Shown: positions 17,822 to 25,956 of the stretch, in pieces
How the letters are laid out: each line of letters opens with the position of its first letter
How positions within the stretch are numbered: the stretch's first letter is position 1
NCBI RefSeq assembly: GCF_000213655.1
Contig: NC_015554.1
Span: forward strand, 4,588,001 to 4,652,000
Length of the DNA: 64,000 bases
Source: Alteromonas naphthalenivorans
GTDB taxonomy: Bacteria > Pseudomonadota > Gammaproteobacteria > Enterobacterales > Alteromonadaceae
Direction: 5' to 3'
Notes under the pieces: generated by a model
What the model saw: only the letters and a program-made list of their open reading frames with translations
The model's database searches: none
Told to the model about the DNA's origin: nothing
Translations under genes and position numbers: made by a program

Positions 17822-18579
17822 TACTTGGCCTCCGCTGGCTGTTTTAGCGAGGACTGTTTTAGCGAGGACATCTCTACACTGGTTTCAAAAAACTTTTTCA
17901 AATACATATCGTGACTTACAAATATCAGTGTTGTGTTCTGCTGCTTACACATATCGATAAGAATGGTCATAAAGGCGTCTCGTGCGGCGGCATCTAAGGC
18001 AGATGTGGGTTCATCTACAAGTAATATTTCTGGTTTGTTGATTAATGCACGGGCAATGGCTACCCGCTGCTGCTGCCCTACACTCAGTGAATTAGCGGGC
18101 TGATGAAGAATAGTAGCGGGCAAATTAAGCCCTATCAGCAATGCTTCGGCCGCATCGGCCACATTGGTTTTGCCTGCCTTTGCAAAATATGTGGCCAGCT
18201 CAATATTTTTAAGCACGCTTAGGTAGGGAATCAAATTGAATTGCTGAAAAACCACGCCAATGTGCTGCGCGCGAAACTTATCGCGCTGCCTGGCAGGCAA
18301 GGCGGAAAATGGCTTGCCCAGTAACGATAACTCGCCGCTTTGTGGCGTTAGCACCCCTGCTAACAGATTAAGCAAGGTGGTTTTGCCAGAGCCTGAATGA
18401 CCATGTAAGAAAACACGATCACCATAATTCACCTTCCACGTAGGTATATGCAGTCCACTGCTGTTTGAATCTGCATAGTGATATTTAACGTCATTAAGCG
18501 CAATAGCATTGCCGTGGTTAGGCACTGCCTTTTTGGCGTGTGCTTCATTTTTCAAAGGTTGCTCTGGTGCTGCTGACAA
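17821..18579 (-). CDS. ABC transporter ATP-binding protein (LolD/MacB type, zinc locus)
   Basis: A 252-residue ATPase with Walker A GHSGSGKTTLLN, Q-loop QQFNLIPYLSVLKN, signature NSLSVGQQQRVAIARAL, Walker B ILLVDEPTSALD and a switch His (FVSHD). The start is a TTG at 18579, ten bases after AAGGAG; no ATG or GTG fits. It forms an ABC complex with the permease that overlaps its stop. It diverges from the DUF3299 operon, and the candidate Zur box in between may serve both. Confidence 0.9.
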   Translation of the reverse strand: MSAAPEQPLKNEAHAKKAVPNHGNAIALNDVKYHYADSNSSGLHIPTWKVNYGDRVFLHGHSGSGKTTLLNLLAGVLTPQSGELSLLGKPFSALPARQRDKFRAQHIGVVFQQFNLIPYLSVLKNIELATYFAKAGKTNVADAAEALLIGLNLPATILHQPANSLSVGQQQRVAIARALINKPEILLVDEPTSALDAAARDAFMTILIDMCKQQNTTLIFVSHDMYLKKFFETSVEMSSLKQSSLKQPAEAK

Positions 18580-18728
18580 TGTGAATCATCTCCTTTTTGC
18601 ATTACGCGATGCTTGCGTAAGAGTGGATGTAGCTGACACTAACGCTTTTAGGTCGCCATTCAAGCCAAAACTAAGCCTACTTTGCTATAAGGGCACGCTC
18701 AGTCAGACGACAAATGTACAACCCAGAC

Positions 18729-18746
18729 ATGTTATGTTATAACGTT
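18729..18746. promoter_or_regulatory. Candidate Zur (zinc-uptake repressor) operator
   Basis: ATGTTATGTTATAACGTT agrees at 15 of 18 positions with the gammaproteobacterial Zur consensus as I recall it (ATGTTATAATATAACATT), with correct spacing. It overlaps the -35 region of a promoter whose -10 is a perfect TATAAT at 18760-18765, so bound repressor would block transcription. The same core occurs at 23133-23148. Confidence 0.75.
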
Positions 18747-18765
18747 TTATACTAACCGTTATAAT
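18737..18765 (+). promoter_or_regulatory. Promoter of the DUF3299 operon
   Basis: A TTATAA -35-like hexamer (18737-18742), a 17-base spacer and a perfect TATAAT (18760-18765) lie 18 bases before the ATG at 18784. It overlaps the candidate Zur box. Confidence 0.6.
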
Positions 18766-18783
18766 AATTCTTGGCTAAATAAA

Positions 18784-19371
18784 ATGATGAAGTTCTTCTT
18801 ACGCGCCCGCATTGGTATTTTTGTCGCGATAACAGGCATGCTTTTTTATCCTACAACATATGCTGAAGATATCGAAGCATCTGACTATCAAGAGGTGGAA
18901 TGGACGCAGTTAATGCCTGAAGAAGATTTGGCGGCGCTGTTAAATCCACCAGATTATTTAGCTGGTATTGAAGACGGCTCTCAAGAAGATTCCGTGGAAG
19001 CCTTTGGCAATCAAGATTTTGATAACGAAACTACCAATCGCTTTCAACAAGCGCTGACATCAACGCAAGTCGTTAAAACCTTTGAGAATAAACCCATCCG
19101 TATTCCTGGCTTTATTGTTCCGCTTGAAAGCAGCGAATCGCAAATGGTCACAGAGTTTTTTATCGTACCTTACTTCGGTGCATGCATTCACATGCCTCCA
19201 CCACCGCCCAATCAAATTATTTACGTGAGTATTGAGCAAGGTGTTGAACTGGAAAGTTTGTACGATCCATTCTGGTTCGAAGGCACCTTGGCTATCGACA
19301 CCACTGAAAATGCGATGGGCACCGCGGCGTACCGTTTAGAGCACGTCAATGTGAAACCATACGAGGGATAA
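18784..19371 (+). CDS. DUF3299 periplasmic protein, first copy
   Basis: A 195-residue secreted protein with a signal peptide (about residues 1-27, ending TTYAED) and a DUF3299 domain: IRIPGFIVPLE, FFIVPYFGACIHMPPPPPNQII and a C-terminal AYRLEHVNVKPYEG. The Cys-Ile-His pair before the proline run is a plausible metal site. The family has no settled function but recurs in Zur-regulated clusters, usually with an FtsX-type ABC transporter. It begins a three-gene operon with a second copy of itself. A second ATG at 18787 is an alternative start. Confidence 0.87.
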   Translation: MMKFFLRARIGIFVAITGMLFYPTTYAEDIEASDYQEVEWTQLMPEEDLAALLNPPDYLAGIEDGSQEDSVEAFGNQDFDNETTNRFQQALTSTQVVKTFENKPIRIPGFIVPLESSESQMVTEFFIVPYFGACIHMPPPPPNQIIYVSIEQGVELESLYDPFWFEGTLAIDTTENAMGTAAYRLEHVNVKPYEG

Positions 19372-19374
19372 TTG

Positions 19375-19830
19375 ATGACACGATTTAATAAACTATTATC
19401 TGCCCTGCTAGCCTCTTTAACAGTGGTTTCTGCCGCACATGCTTGCGACCTACATGGCGGCGGTAATTTGGGCTTTGGCTTTAATCGGTTACACCCCCTT
19501 GCTCAGCAACATTATCAGGCGTCGGAGTTCAAAACCCTGTCGGTTAAACACGCTAAACAGGTAGACGTTATTATTGATGAAGCCGCCACAGCGAAAATAT
19601 CTTACGTAATACCGCTACGCTATCGTGATGTAAACGTTAGTTTTATAGGTAGCGATGGCGTAGAAATAGTGGGAGATAGCGCTGTGTTACTGGAACAAGA
19701 CTCTGGCGTTTATAACTTAACGTTTACGGTAAAGCGCCCAGGCCAATCGCACATCTCTATCCAAATAAATGGATTAAGTGATGGGAAGCCTTTTTCACTG
19801 AGTCAGAAAATTGAACTACGCTCAGCATAA
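19375..19830 (+). CDS. Secreted protein of unknown function in the zinc operon
   Basis: A protein of about 151 residues, not recognised. A signal peptide ends near SAAHA, and the mature protein opens with CDLHGGGNLGFGFNRLHPLAQQHY, containing a Cys and two His near its N-terminus. The rest looks like a beta-sandwich of alternating hydrophobic strands. The ATG at 19375 lies directly after the preceding stop; a TTG at 19372 is in frame but less likely. It sits between two DUF3299 genes, so a periplasmic metal-related role is a guess from context. Confidence 0.75.
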   Translation: MTRFNKLLSALLASLTVVSAAHACDLHGGGNLGFGFNRLHPLAQQHYQASEFKTLSVKHAKQVDVIIDEAATAKISYVIPLRYRDVNVSFIGSDGVEIVGDSAVLLEQDSGVYNLTFTVKRPGQSHISIQINGLSDGKPFSLSQKIELRSA

Positions 19831-19833
19831 AAA

Positions 19834-20601
19834 GTGGATAAAGGAGTGAGTAAAGTCGCTGCTAAAGAAAACGAGCTGGCTGCAGTTAACGCTAAGCGCA
19901 AACCATTGAAGATAGTACTACTTCTTTTCGTTTTCTTAGTGGCTGGCAGTGTATTCGCCAGGCTAGTTCAACTATATTGGCCCAGCATAAAACATCAGTT
20001 ATACACTAGCGAAGCACTTTATCAGACCAGCAACCCTGAGTTACAGGCCTTATTCAGCCAAGAAGTTGAACAAAAAAGTGTAGTGCGCTTAGGTTGGCAA
20101 GACTTACTGCCAGAACAAGAAGAAGCCACCTTACGTCGATATCAATCAGGGAACGACACAAGTGACTTATCGCCTACCCAAATCGGCACCGTTCAGTCTA
20201 TAACGAATCAATTGCTATTATCTATTCAAGCCAGTAGCGATGAAAATTACATTTCAGCCCTTCACTCAACCAATATAGTACACACCATTTTAGGCAAAGC
20301 GATTTCTATTTCCGGCTTTATTGTACCGATAGAAGTGAATGAAGATCGCACACTACAAAGCTTTTTCGTGGTGCCTTACTACGGCGCTTGTATTCACTTT
20401 CCCCCTCCACCACCCAATCAAATTATTTTTGTACAACTGCCCGATGGATTTGCCCATCACAATTTAGCCGATGCATTTACGTTAACGGGTATTTTAGAAC
20501 AGGGTATGTTTGAAGACCCCCTTGGAACCTCAGCGTATATCCTTAACGTGCACGACATTGAGGCTTACCATGGTCAGCCTGATGACTTTCGAGCTCACTA
20601 G
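19834..20601 (+). CDS. DUF3299 membrane-anchored protein, second copy
   Basis: A 255-residue protein. One N-terminal transmembrane segment (about residues 26-48, LKIVLLLFVFLVAGSVFARLV) precedes a linker and a DUF3299 domain with ISISGFIVPIE, FFVVPYYGACIHFPPPPPNQII and AYILNVHDIEAYHGQ. It resembles the first copy closely across the domain, but is anchored rather than cleaved. The start is a GTG at 19834, or at 19846, which has GGAT nearby; neither has a strong ribosome site. It is the last gene of the operon. Confidence 0.85.
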   Translation: MDKGVSKVAAKENELAAVNAKRKPLKIVLLLFVFLVAGSVFARLVQLYWPSIKHQLYTSEALYQTSNPELQALFSQEVEQKSVVRLGWQDLLPEQEEATLRRYQSGNDTSDLSPTQIGTVQSITNQLLLSIQASSDENYISALHSTNIVHTILGKAISISGFIVPIEVNEDRTLQSFFVVPYYGACIHFPPPPPNQIIFVQLPDGFAHHNLADAFTLTGILEQGMFEDPLGTSAYILNVHDIEAYHGQPDDFRAH

Positions 20602-20721
20602 GTTTATCAAGAACAATAGATGCTATTTTTCACAAACGCTGACAGGTTTGCGTTAGCTATTCTCCTAAGCATTTAAAGGGAATTTAGTGAGTATTTCGTA
20701 AACATTTATTGCAGAGTGCAT

Positions 20722-21858
20722 TTAGTTTTCATCTAGCTGACATGCAACTAATTGCTGCTCCCACAGCTCGCTAATGTCGCCGGCGTTCGATTTAGAAGTA
20801 TCTGCATCACAAGCATCCAATTCATTAAAAATTACTTCTATACGGCTTTCTAAACAATCATCCAATTCTTTTTCTGATATTGCATCGTCTACAATGTTGT
20901 AGCTAAAAATACCTTCATGGGTGATCATTATTGCTTTAAGCCTTTCCACCTTTAGCTTGCCTAACCATTCATGTAACGCGTTTCGGTTAAAGACAATATA
21001 AGGTGAAAAACGCCACCCCATACTTTGAAAGCCTTCTCCACTATTTTCAATTTTAACAAAGCCGGTTTCAGGTAGGGGCGCTTCGTTAATATTACTAGCT
21101 TGATTGTGCTCATGGTGGTGATGATCTTGATGATCGTGTTGAGCGCTACCAGTGTTTACATGGGTGTGATATTCGTCACCATGAGAATGACGAGGTATAG
21201 GTTGCTTCATTGCTTTAACCACATCAGAAGCCCCCTCTAGCAACGATGGCGCTAATTTCCCATGCTGTGCAAAAACAATATCCGGCATGGGGTCGCGGCG
21301 GTTAGCAACGTAATCAATGAGCAACTGTTTAGATTCATCTTGGTATAAATCTTCTTTGTTACCTACGACAATATCCGCAACATCAATTTGCTGGTTGAAA
21401 GTATCATGCAGTGTATAGCGTATATCTGTGAGCTTTCGGGCATCTACCAAGGTGATATTCTTTTGAATATTAAGCACCTCTTGATAATAATCGGCTGATA
21501 ACACTTCTAAGACTTCCCTTGGGTGTCCTAGCCCCGTAGGCTCTATGAGTAAACGATGGGGTCGAGCGCGTGCAAGTAACTGATTAAGCGCAATTTGCAT
21601 AGACAACCCTGAAGCACAGCACATACAGCCGCCGGGTACTTCACGCACAAACACACCGCTTTGTTCGGTATGTACGCCCTTAAAAAAGCCACCATCAATA
21701 CCAATTTCACCAAACTCATTAACTAAAACAGCCCACCGCTCATGCTCTGGCTTAGCCTCTAGTAAGGATAAAATGGCGCTTGTTTTCCCTACGCCTAAAA
21801 AACCACTGATAATATTGGTTGGAATAGCACTTAACTTTTCAAGCTTGCCTGATGTCAT
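20722..21858 (-). CDS. COG0523 (CobW/ZigA-like) GTPase metallochaperone
   Basis: About 378 residues. A P-loop GFLGVGKTSAILSLLE lies near residue 20. VNEFGEIGIDG is followed by GGCMCCASG, the CxCC metal motif of the family, then NKED for guanine. The C-terminal CobW_C domain is preceded by a His-rich linker (HDHQDHHHHEH). COG0523 proteins in Zur-type clusters are thought to deliver zinc under starvation, using GTP. ATG at 21858 has AAGG 6 bases upstream; a GTG at 21864 is also in frame. It is third in the minus-strand group with the DUF2796 and MerC-like genes. Confidence 0.92.
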   Translation of the reverse strand: MTSGKLEKLSAIPTNIISGFLGVGKTSAILSLLEAKPEHERWAVLVNEFGEIGIDGGFFKGVHTEQSGVFVREVPGGCMCCASGLSMQIALNQLLARARPHRLLIEPTGLGHPREVLEVLSADYYQEVLNIQKNITLVDARKLTDIRYTLHDTFNQQIDVADIVVGNKEDLYQDESKQLLIDYVANRRDPMPDIVFAQHGKLAPSLLEGASDVVKAMKQPIPRHSHGDEYHTHVNTGSAQHDHQDHHHHEHNQASNINEAPLPETGFVKIENSGEGFQSMGWRFSPYIVFNRNALHEWLGKLKVERLKAIMITHEGIFSYNIVDDAISEKELDDCLESRIEVIFNELDACDADTSKSNAGDISELWEQQLVACQLDEN

Positions 21859-22005
21859 ACACACCCTTCCTGGACGCCGTTATTTATGTGTAATGATGTG
21901 CGGGTAATCGGTTTCATTATCTGTTTGGCGGCGTAGTCTTAGGTTTCGAATATGGCTAAATGCAATAAAGCTAGACCCTATTACCGTTAACACCACTTCA
22001 CCGTA

Positions 22006-22299
22006 TTAGCCCAACACATCGTGCCCTAACACTGCGGCTAAAATAAGCAATGATAGCCCTACACCACCCACCAAAAGCATGGTGTGATTTCGGTGGTAAA
22101 GGTAGCCCATCATGAGTGCAATAACACTGATGGGCACTACGAAGAACAGCAACGTTTTATGAAACAACTCGTCATCTAAAGCTAATATGCCCGCTAGCGG
22201 CGGGAGAAGAAGTAATAAAACAGGAAATAATAAGCAGTGCACCACGCATAGCATAGACAGTGCTATGGCAGCTTTATCGCTTATTTTTTGAAAATTCAT
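22006..22299 (-). CDS. MerC-domain membrane protein, interrupted by an in-frame stop
   Basis: The visible protein has 97 residues, with MLCVVHCLLFPVLLLLLPP (the MerC Cys-x4-Cys-like region) and about three to four membrane segments, ending GHDVLG and TAA at 22006-22008. Past that stop the same frame stays open for 41 further codons to TAA at 21880-21882 and reads YGEVVLTVIGSSFIAF, then HIRNLRLRR. That looks like the missing last segment and basic tail of a MerC protein. The full gene would be about 139 residues (21880-22299). A CAA or GAA to TAA change would explain the break. Context suggests metal handling. Confidence 0.8.
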   Translation of the reverse strand: MNFQKISDKAAIALSMLCVVHCLLFPVLLLLLPPLAGILALDDELFHKTLLFFVVPISVIALMMGYLYHRNHTMLLVGGVGLSLLILAAVLGHDVLG

Positions 22300-22339
22300 T
22301 CAGTATGGTTCCTTATTTTTAACCTACCAGATTTTTAGC

Positions 22340-22951
22340 TTACCAGCGTAACGTTGGCTGACCGGCAGATAACTCAGAAAGACCTTGTCCACGTTCAGTG
22401 ATCCACTGAGCTTGGATAGCACTTAGCGATGGCATCGATTCAAATAGGGTAACGGTAATACCAGATACCGCATCATCACAGTGAAATTGATATTCAACTT
22501 CAATATTTTGATGATTTTCTTCTTCGTGTTCATCGTGCCCTTCATGCTCGTCATGTTCTTTGTGCAAAGCATGCTCGCTCTTGTGCGCCTCGTCGTGATC
22601 ACCCGAGTGCGCTTCGTGAGCATCTTCATGGTCGCTTTTATGATGGTCTTCATGCGCTTCTAATGTGTGCTCAACACCCACTAACTCGCATTTACCCTCT
22701 ACATCAATCACGTTGGTATTTAAGGTGAAACGTTCGGCAAGCAAATTTTGATTATTTAGTTGCTCGGTCGTTTCAGGCTCGTGCTCAAAGCCAAGGGCAT
22801 CTGCGGCAGGTAATACAAGCTGAAGGTGAAGCATGCTGCCCTCTTGAGAAACTAAAAGCTCGCCTTGCCCATGCACATGCTGCTGTGCATTTACGGCAAA
22901 TCCTACACTAGAAAAAAAGAGTAAAGAGACTGCTAAACAGGGCTTTTTCAT
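22340..22951 (-). CDS. DUF2796 His-rich periplasmic zinc-binding protein
   Basis: A 203-residue protein with a signal peptide ending VNAQ, followed by QHVHGQGELLVSQEG and LQLVLPAADALGFEHEPE, which mark DUF2796. A central stretch (about residues 97-148) is dominated by His, Asp and Glu and should bind several metal ions. The Pseudomonas relative in the Zur-controlled PA4063-PA4066 group is proposed to be a periplasmic zinc chaperone. It is the first gene of the minus-strand group (DUF2796, MerC-like, COG0523) and shares its upstream region and Zur box with the divergent TonB receptor. Confidence 0.9.
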   Translation of the reverse strand: MKKPCLAVSLLFFSSVGFAVNAQQHVHGQGELLVSQEGSMLHLQLVLPAADALGFEHEPETTEQLNNQNLLAERFTLNTNVIDVEGKCELVGVEHTLEAHEDHHKSDHEDAHEAHSGDHDEAHKSEHALHKEHDEHEGHDEHEEENHQNIEVEYQFHCDDAVSGITVTLFESMPSLSAIQAQWITERGQGLSELSAGQPTLRW

Positions 22952-23132
22952 GAATCTACCTTTTTATAAATTTTTTCAATGGTGAGCGACTTTAATGTTT
23001 ACCGAAGTAGAGTGTATACACTTAAGCGCCTCTTCGGGAAACGTTGATTACAACGAGTAAGTGGTTGTACTTTAAATTTGGACGCTTCTCGATCTTGAAC
23101 TAATTCTTCATTTTCTTTGATTGCATTTTGAT

Positions 23133-23148
23133 ACATTATAACATAACA
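23133..23148. promoter_or_regulatory. Candidate Zur operator between DUF2796 and the zinc TonB receptor
   Basis: The minus strand reads TGTTATGTTATAATGT, sharing the 13-base core TGTTATGTTATAA with the box at 18729-18746. It lies 42 bases before the receptor ATG and about 180 bases before the divergent DUF2796 gene, a position suited to zinc-dependent repression. Confidence 0.7.
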
Positions 23149-23189
23149 ATAAATAGGATTAAAATTATAACTTAGTATCGGGGTTAAGA

Positions 23190-25673
23190 ATGGTTAGGGT
23201 TACCAAGGTAGCAGCATTAGTAAGCGCATTATTGTCGACCAGCGCTTTAGCACAGAATATAGAGGGCACTGTGCTGAATAAAAATGGAAGTGCCGTAGTA
23301 GGTGCAAAGGTAGAAGTAGAAGGAACAAACCAGCGTACGGTAACCAACAGCGAAGGTAAGTTCTCGCTTCATGACGTTAGCAACGGCAAAGCCGAGTTGC
23401 ATATTTCAGCACCGAACTTTGCGCATCTTCATCAAGATATTACGCTGGCTGAAGGCGAGCCGCTGCAACTTTCACTTACGTTAAATCGTTCTCCAATTGA
23501 AGTGGTCGACGTACTTGCTACGCCCATTCATTTGTCAGTGATGGAGTCTGCATCACCGGTGAGTGTGTTAGCGGGCGATACCCTTCGTCGCCAACAAACA
23601 TCCACCCTAGGCGATAGTTTAGAAAAAGTGGCCGGTGTACACACTAGCTTCCACGCAAAAGTAGCCAGTACACCGGTAATTCGTGGATTAAGTGGCCCTA
23701 GAGTACTTATTGCGCAAAATGGCTTAGACGTGAGTGATGTTTCACGAGTAGGCCCTGATCATTCGGTGGCATCAGAGGCTTCAACGGCTCAGCAAATCGA
23801 AGTACTTCGTGGCCCTGCAACCTTGTTCTACGGTAGCGGCGCGGTTGGCGGTGTTGTGAATGTAGTAGATGGTCGCATACCAACTGATAGTACAACGCGA
23901 GGCGAATGGTTACTTGAAACCAACTCGGTTGATGATCAACAGCTTGGCTCTTTCAATGTAACCACAGGGAATGAGTCTTTCGCCTTTTATGCTGATGGCT
24001 ATTGGCGCGAATCTAACGACTATGATGTTCCTGTTTCACCTGAAGTAGAGCACGACGATCATGGCGAAGAAGAGCATGATGAAGAGCAGTCAAGAGTTGT
24101 AGAGAACAGTAACGAAGCGTCGAGTGGCTTTACCGTTGGCACCAGTTATTTGTTCGATAAAGGCTATGTAGGGCTTTCAGTTGAGCAATTTAATCGTGAA
24201 TACGGCATTCCTGGCCATACCCATGGCGAAGAAGAGCATGATGACGACCACGAGGAAGAACTTGATGAAACGCATCATGAGGATGAATCTGTTTTTGCCG
24301 ACCTTGAGCAAACCCGTGTTCAACTTCAAGGTGAATACAATATTGCAGGCAGTTGGGTAAAACAAATTCAGCTACGTGGCGGATTTACCGACTACGAACA
24401 CGCTGAAATTGAAGAAGGTGAAGCAGGCACCTTGTTTGAAAATGAAACCCATGAGTTAAAACTCGATGTTTTACACGCTCCTATAAATGACTGGAATGGC
24501 GCGGTGAGCTTTCATTATAAAAACAGCGATGCATCAGCCCAAGGAGAAGAAGCCTTTACTCCCCCTTCGGTGACTGAAACTATTGCGATGGCTATCATGG
24601 AAGAAAAGCGCTTTGATGATGTACTCATTCAACTCGGTGCCCGTATAGAACATGTATCGTTGGAAGCGGATAACGTTTTATTACCTTCTTTAGATACCCA
24701 TGATCATGATGAAGAACACGATGATGATCATGAAGATGAGGGCCACGACGACGAGCATGATGAAGATACCCACGACGACGAGCATGAAGACACCTTGGTA
24801 TTCCCTATCGATGAATCATTTACTGCATTAAGCATCTCGGCGGGTTTGGTATGGGACTTCGCACCAGGTTACAACGTGGGAATCTCAGTATCTCGTTCAG
24901 AGCGCGCGCCATCAGCCTCTGAGCTACTTTCATTTGGCCCCCATATTGGCACCAGTACTTATGAAGTTGGGGCTTTATTTGCCCTTCATGAAGAAGAAGG
25001 CGAAGCGCATATCGAGCTTGGTGAAGGCAGTATTGAACTTGAAACTGCGAATAATATCGACCTTACCTTACGTAAAACAGAAGGTAACTTAGGATTTGTA
25101 TTAAATGCGTTTTATAACCAAATCGACAACTATTACTACCAAACCAATACCGGCCTTTTTGCTGAAAGCGGACACGACCATGGCGAAGAAGAGGGTGATG
25201 ATCACGACGAGCACACTGATGAACTGCCAGTCTATATTTTCAAAACTGATGATGTGATATTACATGGTTTTGAAGCACAAGTTGCTTGGCAAACTACAGA
25301 TGAATTCAAAACCACAGTATTTGCCGACTACGTGAGAGCACGTTTGCAAGATGGAGGTGACTTACCTCGTACTCCACCGCTTCGAGTTGGTACGCAGTTT
25401 AGTTACAAAATTGAACGATTAAGTGCTCACCTAGATATTACACGTTACGAAGAGCAAGACCGTATTGGTGAAGGTGAAACCGCAACCGATGGCTATACCC
25501 TAGTAGATGCCAGCGTGTCATACGACTTAGATGCACTTAATCAAGATATTTCAGTGTATTTGAAAGGCACAAACCTGACCGATACCGAAGCCAGAGTACA
25601 TACTTCATTCCTTAAGGATATAGCTCCACGACCTGGCCGCAGCTTTGCACTTGGTGTGAGGGGATATTTCTAA
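23190..25673 (+). CDS. TonB-dependent receptor for zinc (ZnuD-like)
   Basis: An 827-residue outer-membrane receptor. A signal peptide ends STSALAQ, then comes a carboxypeptidase-like regulatory repeat (about residues 26-95), a plug with TPVIRGLSGPRVLIAQNGLD and EVLRGPATLFYGSGAVGGVV, and a long barrel ending GVRGYF. At least four loops are strings of His, Asp and Glu (for example near residues 290, 350, 510 and 665), expected to sit outside the cell and gather zinc, as in ZnuD. A Zur box precedes it and a terminator follows. Copper or nickel cannot be fully excluded, but context favours zinc. Confidence 0.92.
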   Translation: MVRVTKVAALVSALLSTSALAQNIEGTVLNKNGSAVVGAKVEVEGTNQRTVTNSEGKFSLHDVSNGKAELHISAPNFAHLHQDITLAEGEPLQLSLTLNRSPIEVVDVLATPIHLSVMESASPVSVLAGDTLRRQQTSTLGDSLEKVAGVHTSFHAKVASTPVIRGLSGPRVLIAQNGLDVSDVSRVGPDHSVASEASTAQQIEVLRGPATLFYGSGAVGGVVNVVDGRIPTDSTTRGEWLLETNSVDDQQLGSFNVTTGNESFAFYADGYWRESNDYDVPVSPEVEHDDHGEEEHDEEQSRVVENSNEASSGFTVGTSYLFDKGYVGLSVEQFNREYGIPGHTHGEEEHDDDHEEELDETHHEDESVFADLEQTRVQLQGEYNIAGSWVKQIQLRGGFTDYEHAEIEEGEAGTLFENETHELKLDVLHAPINDWNGAVSFHYKNSDASAQGEEAFTPPSVTETIAMAIMEEKRFDDVLIQLGARIEHVSLEADNVLLPSLDTHDHDEEHDDDHEDEGHDDEHDEDTHDDEHEDTLVFPIDESFTALSISAGLVWDFAPGYNVGISVSRSERAPSASELLSFGPHIGTSTYEVGALFALHEEEGEAHIELGEGSIELETANNIDLTLRKTEGNLGFVLNAFYNQIDNYYYQTNTGLFAESGHDHGEEEGDDHDEHTDELPVYIFKTDDVILHGFEAQVAWQTTDEFKTTVFADYVRARLQDGGDLPRTPPLRVGTQFSYKIERLSAHLDITRYEEQDRIGEGETATDGYTLVDASVSYDLDALNQDISVYLKGTNLTDTEARVHTSFLKDIAPRPGRSFALGVRGYF

Positions 25674-25698
25674 AGGAAGTCGTTAAAATTTAACGTAT

Positions 25699-25726
25699 AG
25701 AATGGCAGTGTAAACACTGCCATTCT
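25699..25726 (+). terminator. Terminator of the zinc receptor gene
   Basis: AGAATGGCAGTG, loop TAAA and CACTGCCATTCT form a perfect 12-base-pair stem followed by TATTTT. Confidence 0.85.
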
Positions 25727-25956
25727 TATTTTACTGATATATTTAATTGCTTTTTTTCGTAGCACGAGCATTTGGGATTTCGCGCATTTCCTAGCTACAC
25801 TCGCTTATGCCATCACTTTCTATTCAGCTGGAAGGCACATAGGCATAAGTCGGAAATATTAGCTATTTTATCGTGCAAATATCACTATACCTCTGCGGCA
25901 AGGTATAGTGAGGTACGTGGCATTTATTAAATGAATAACAACGACAAGAAAACGCG

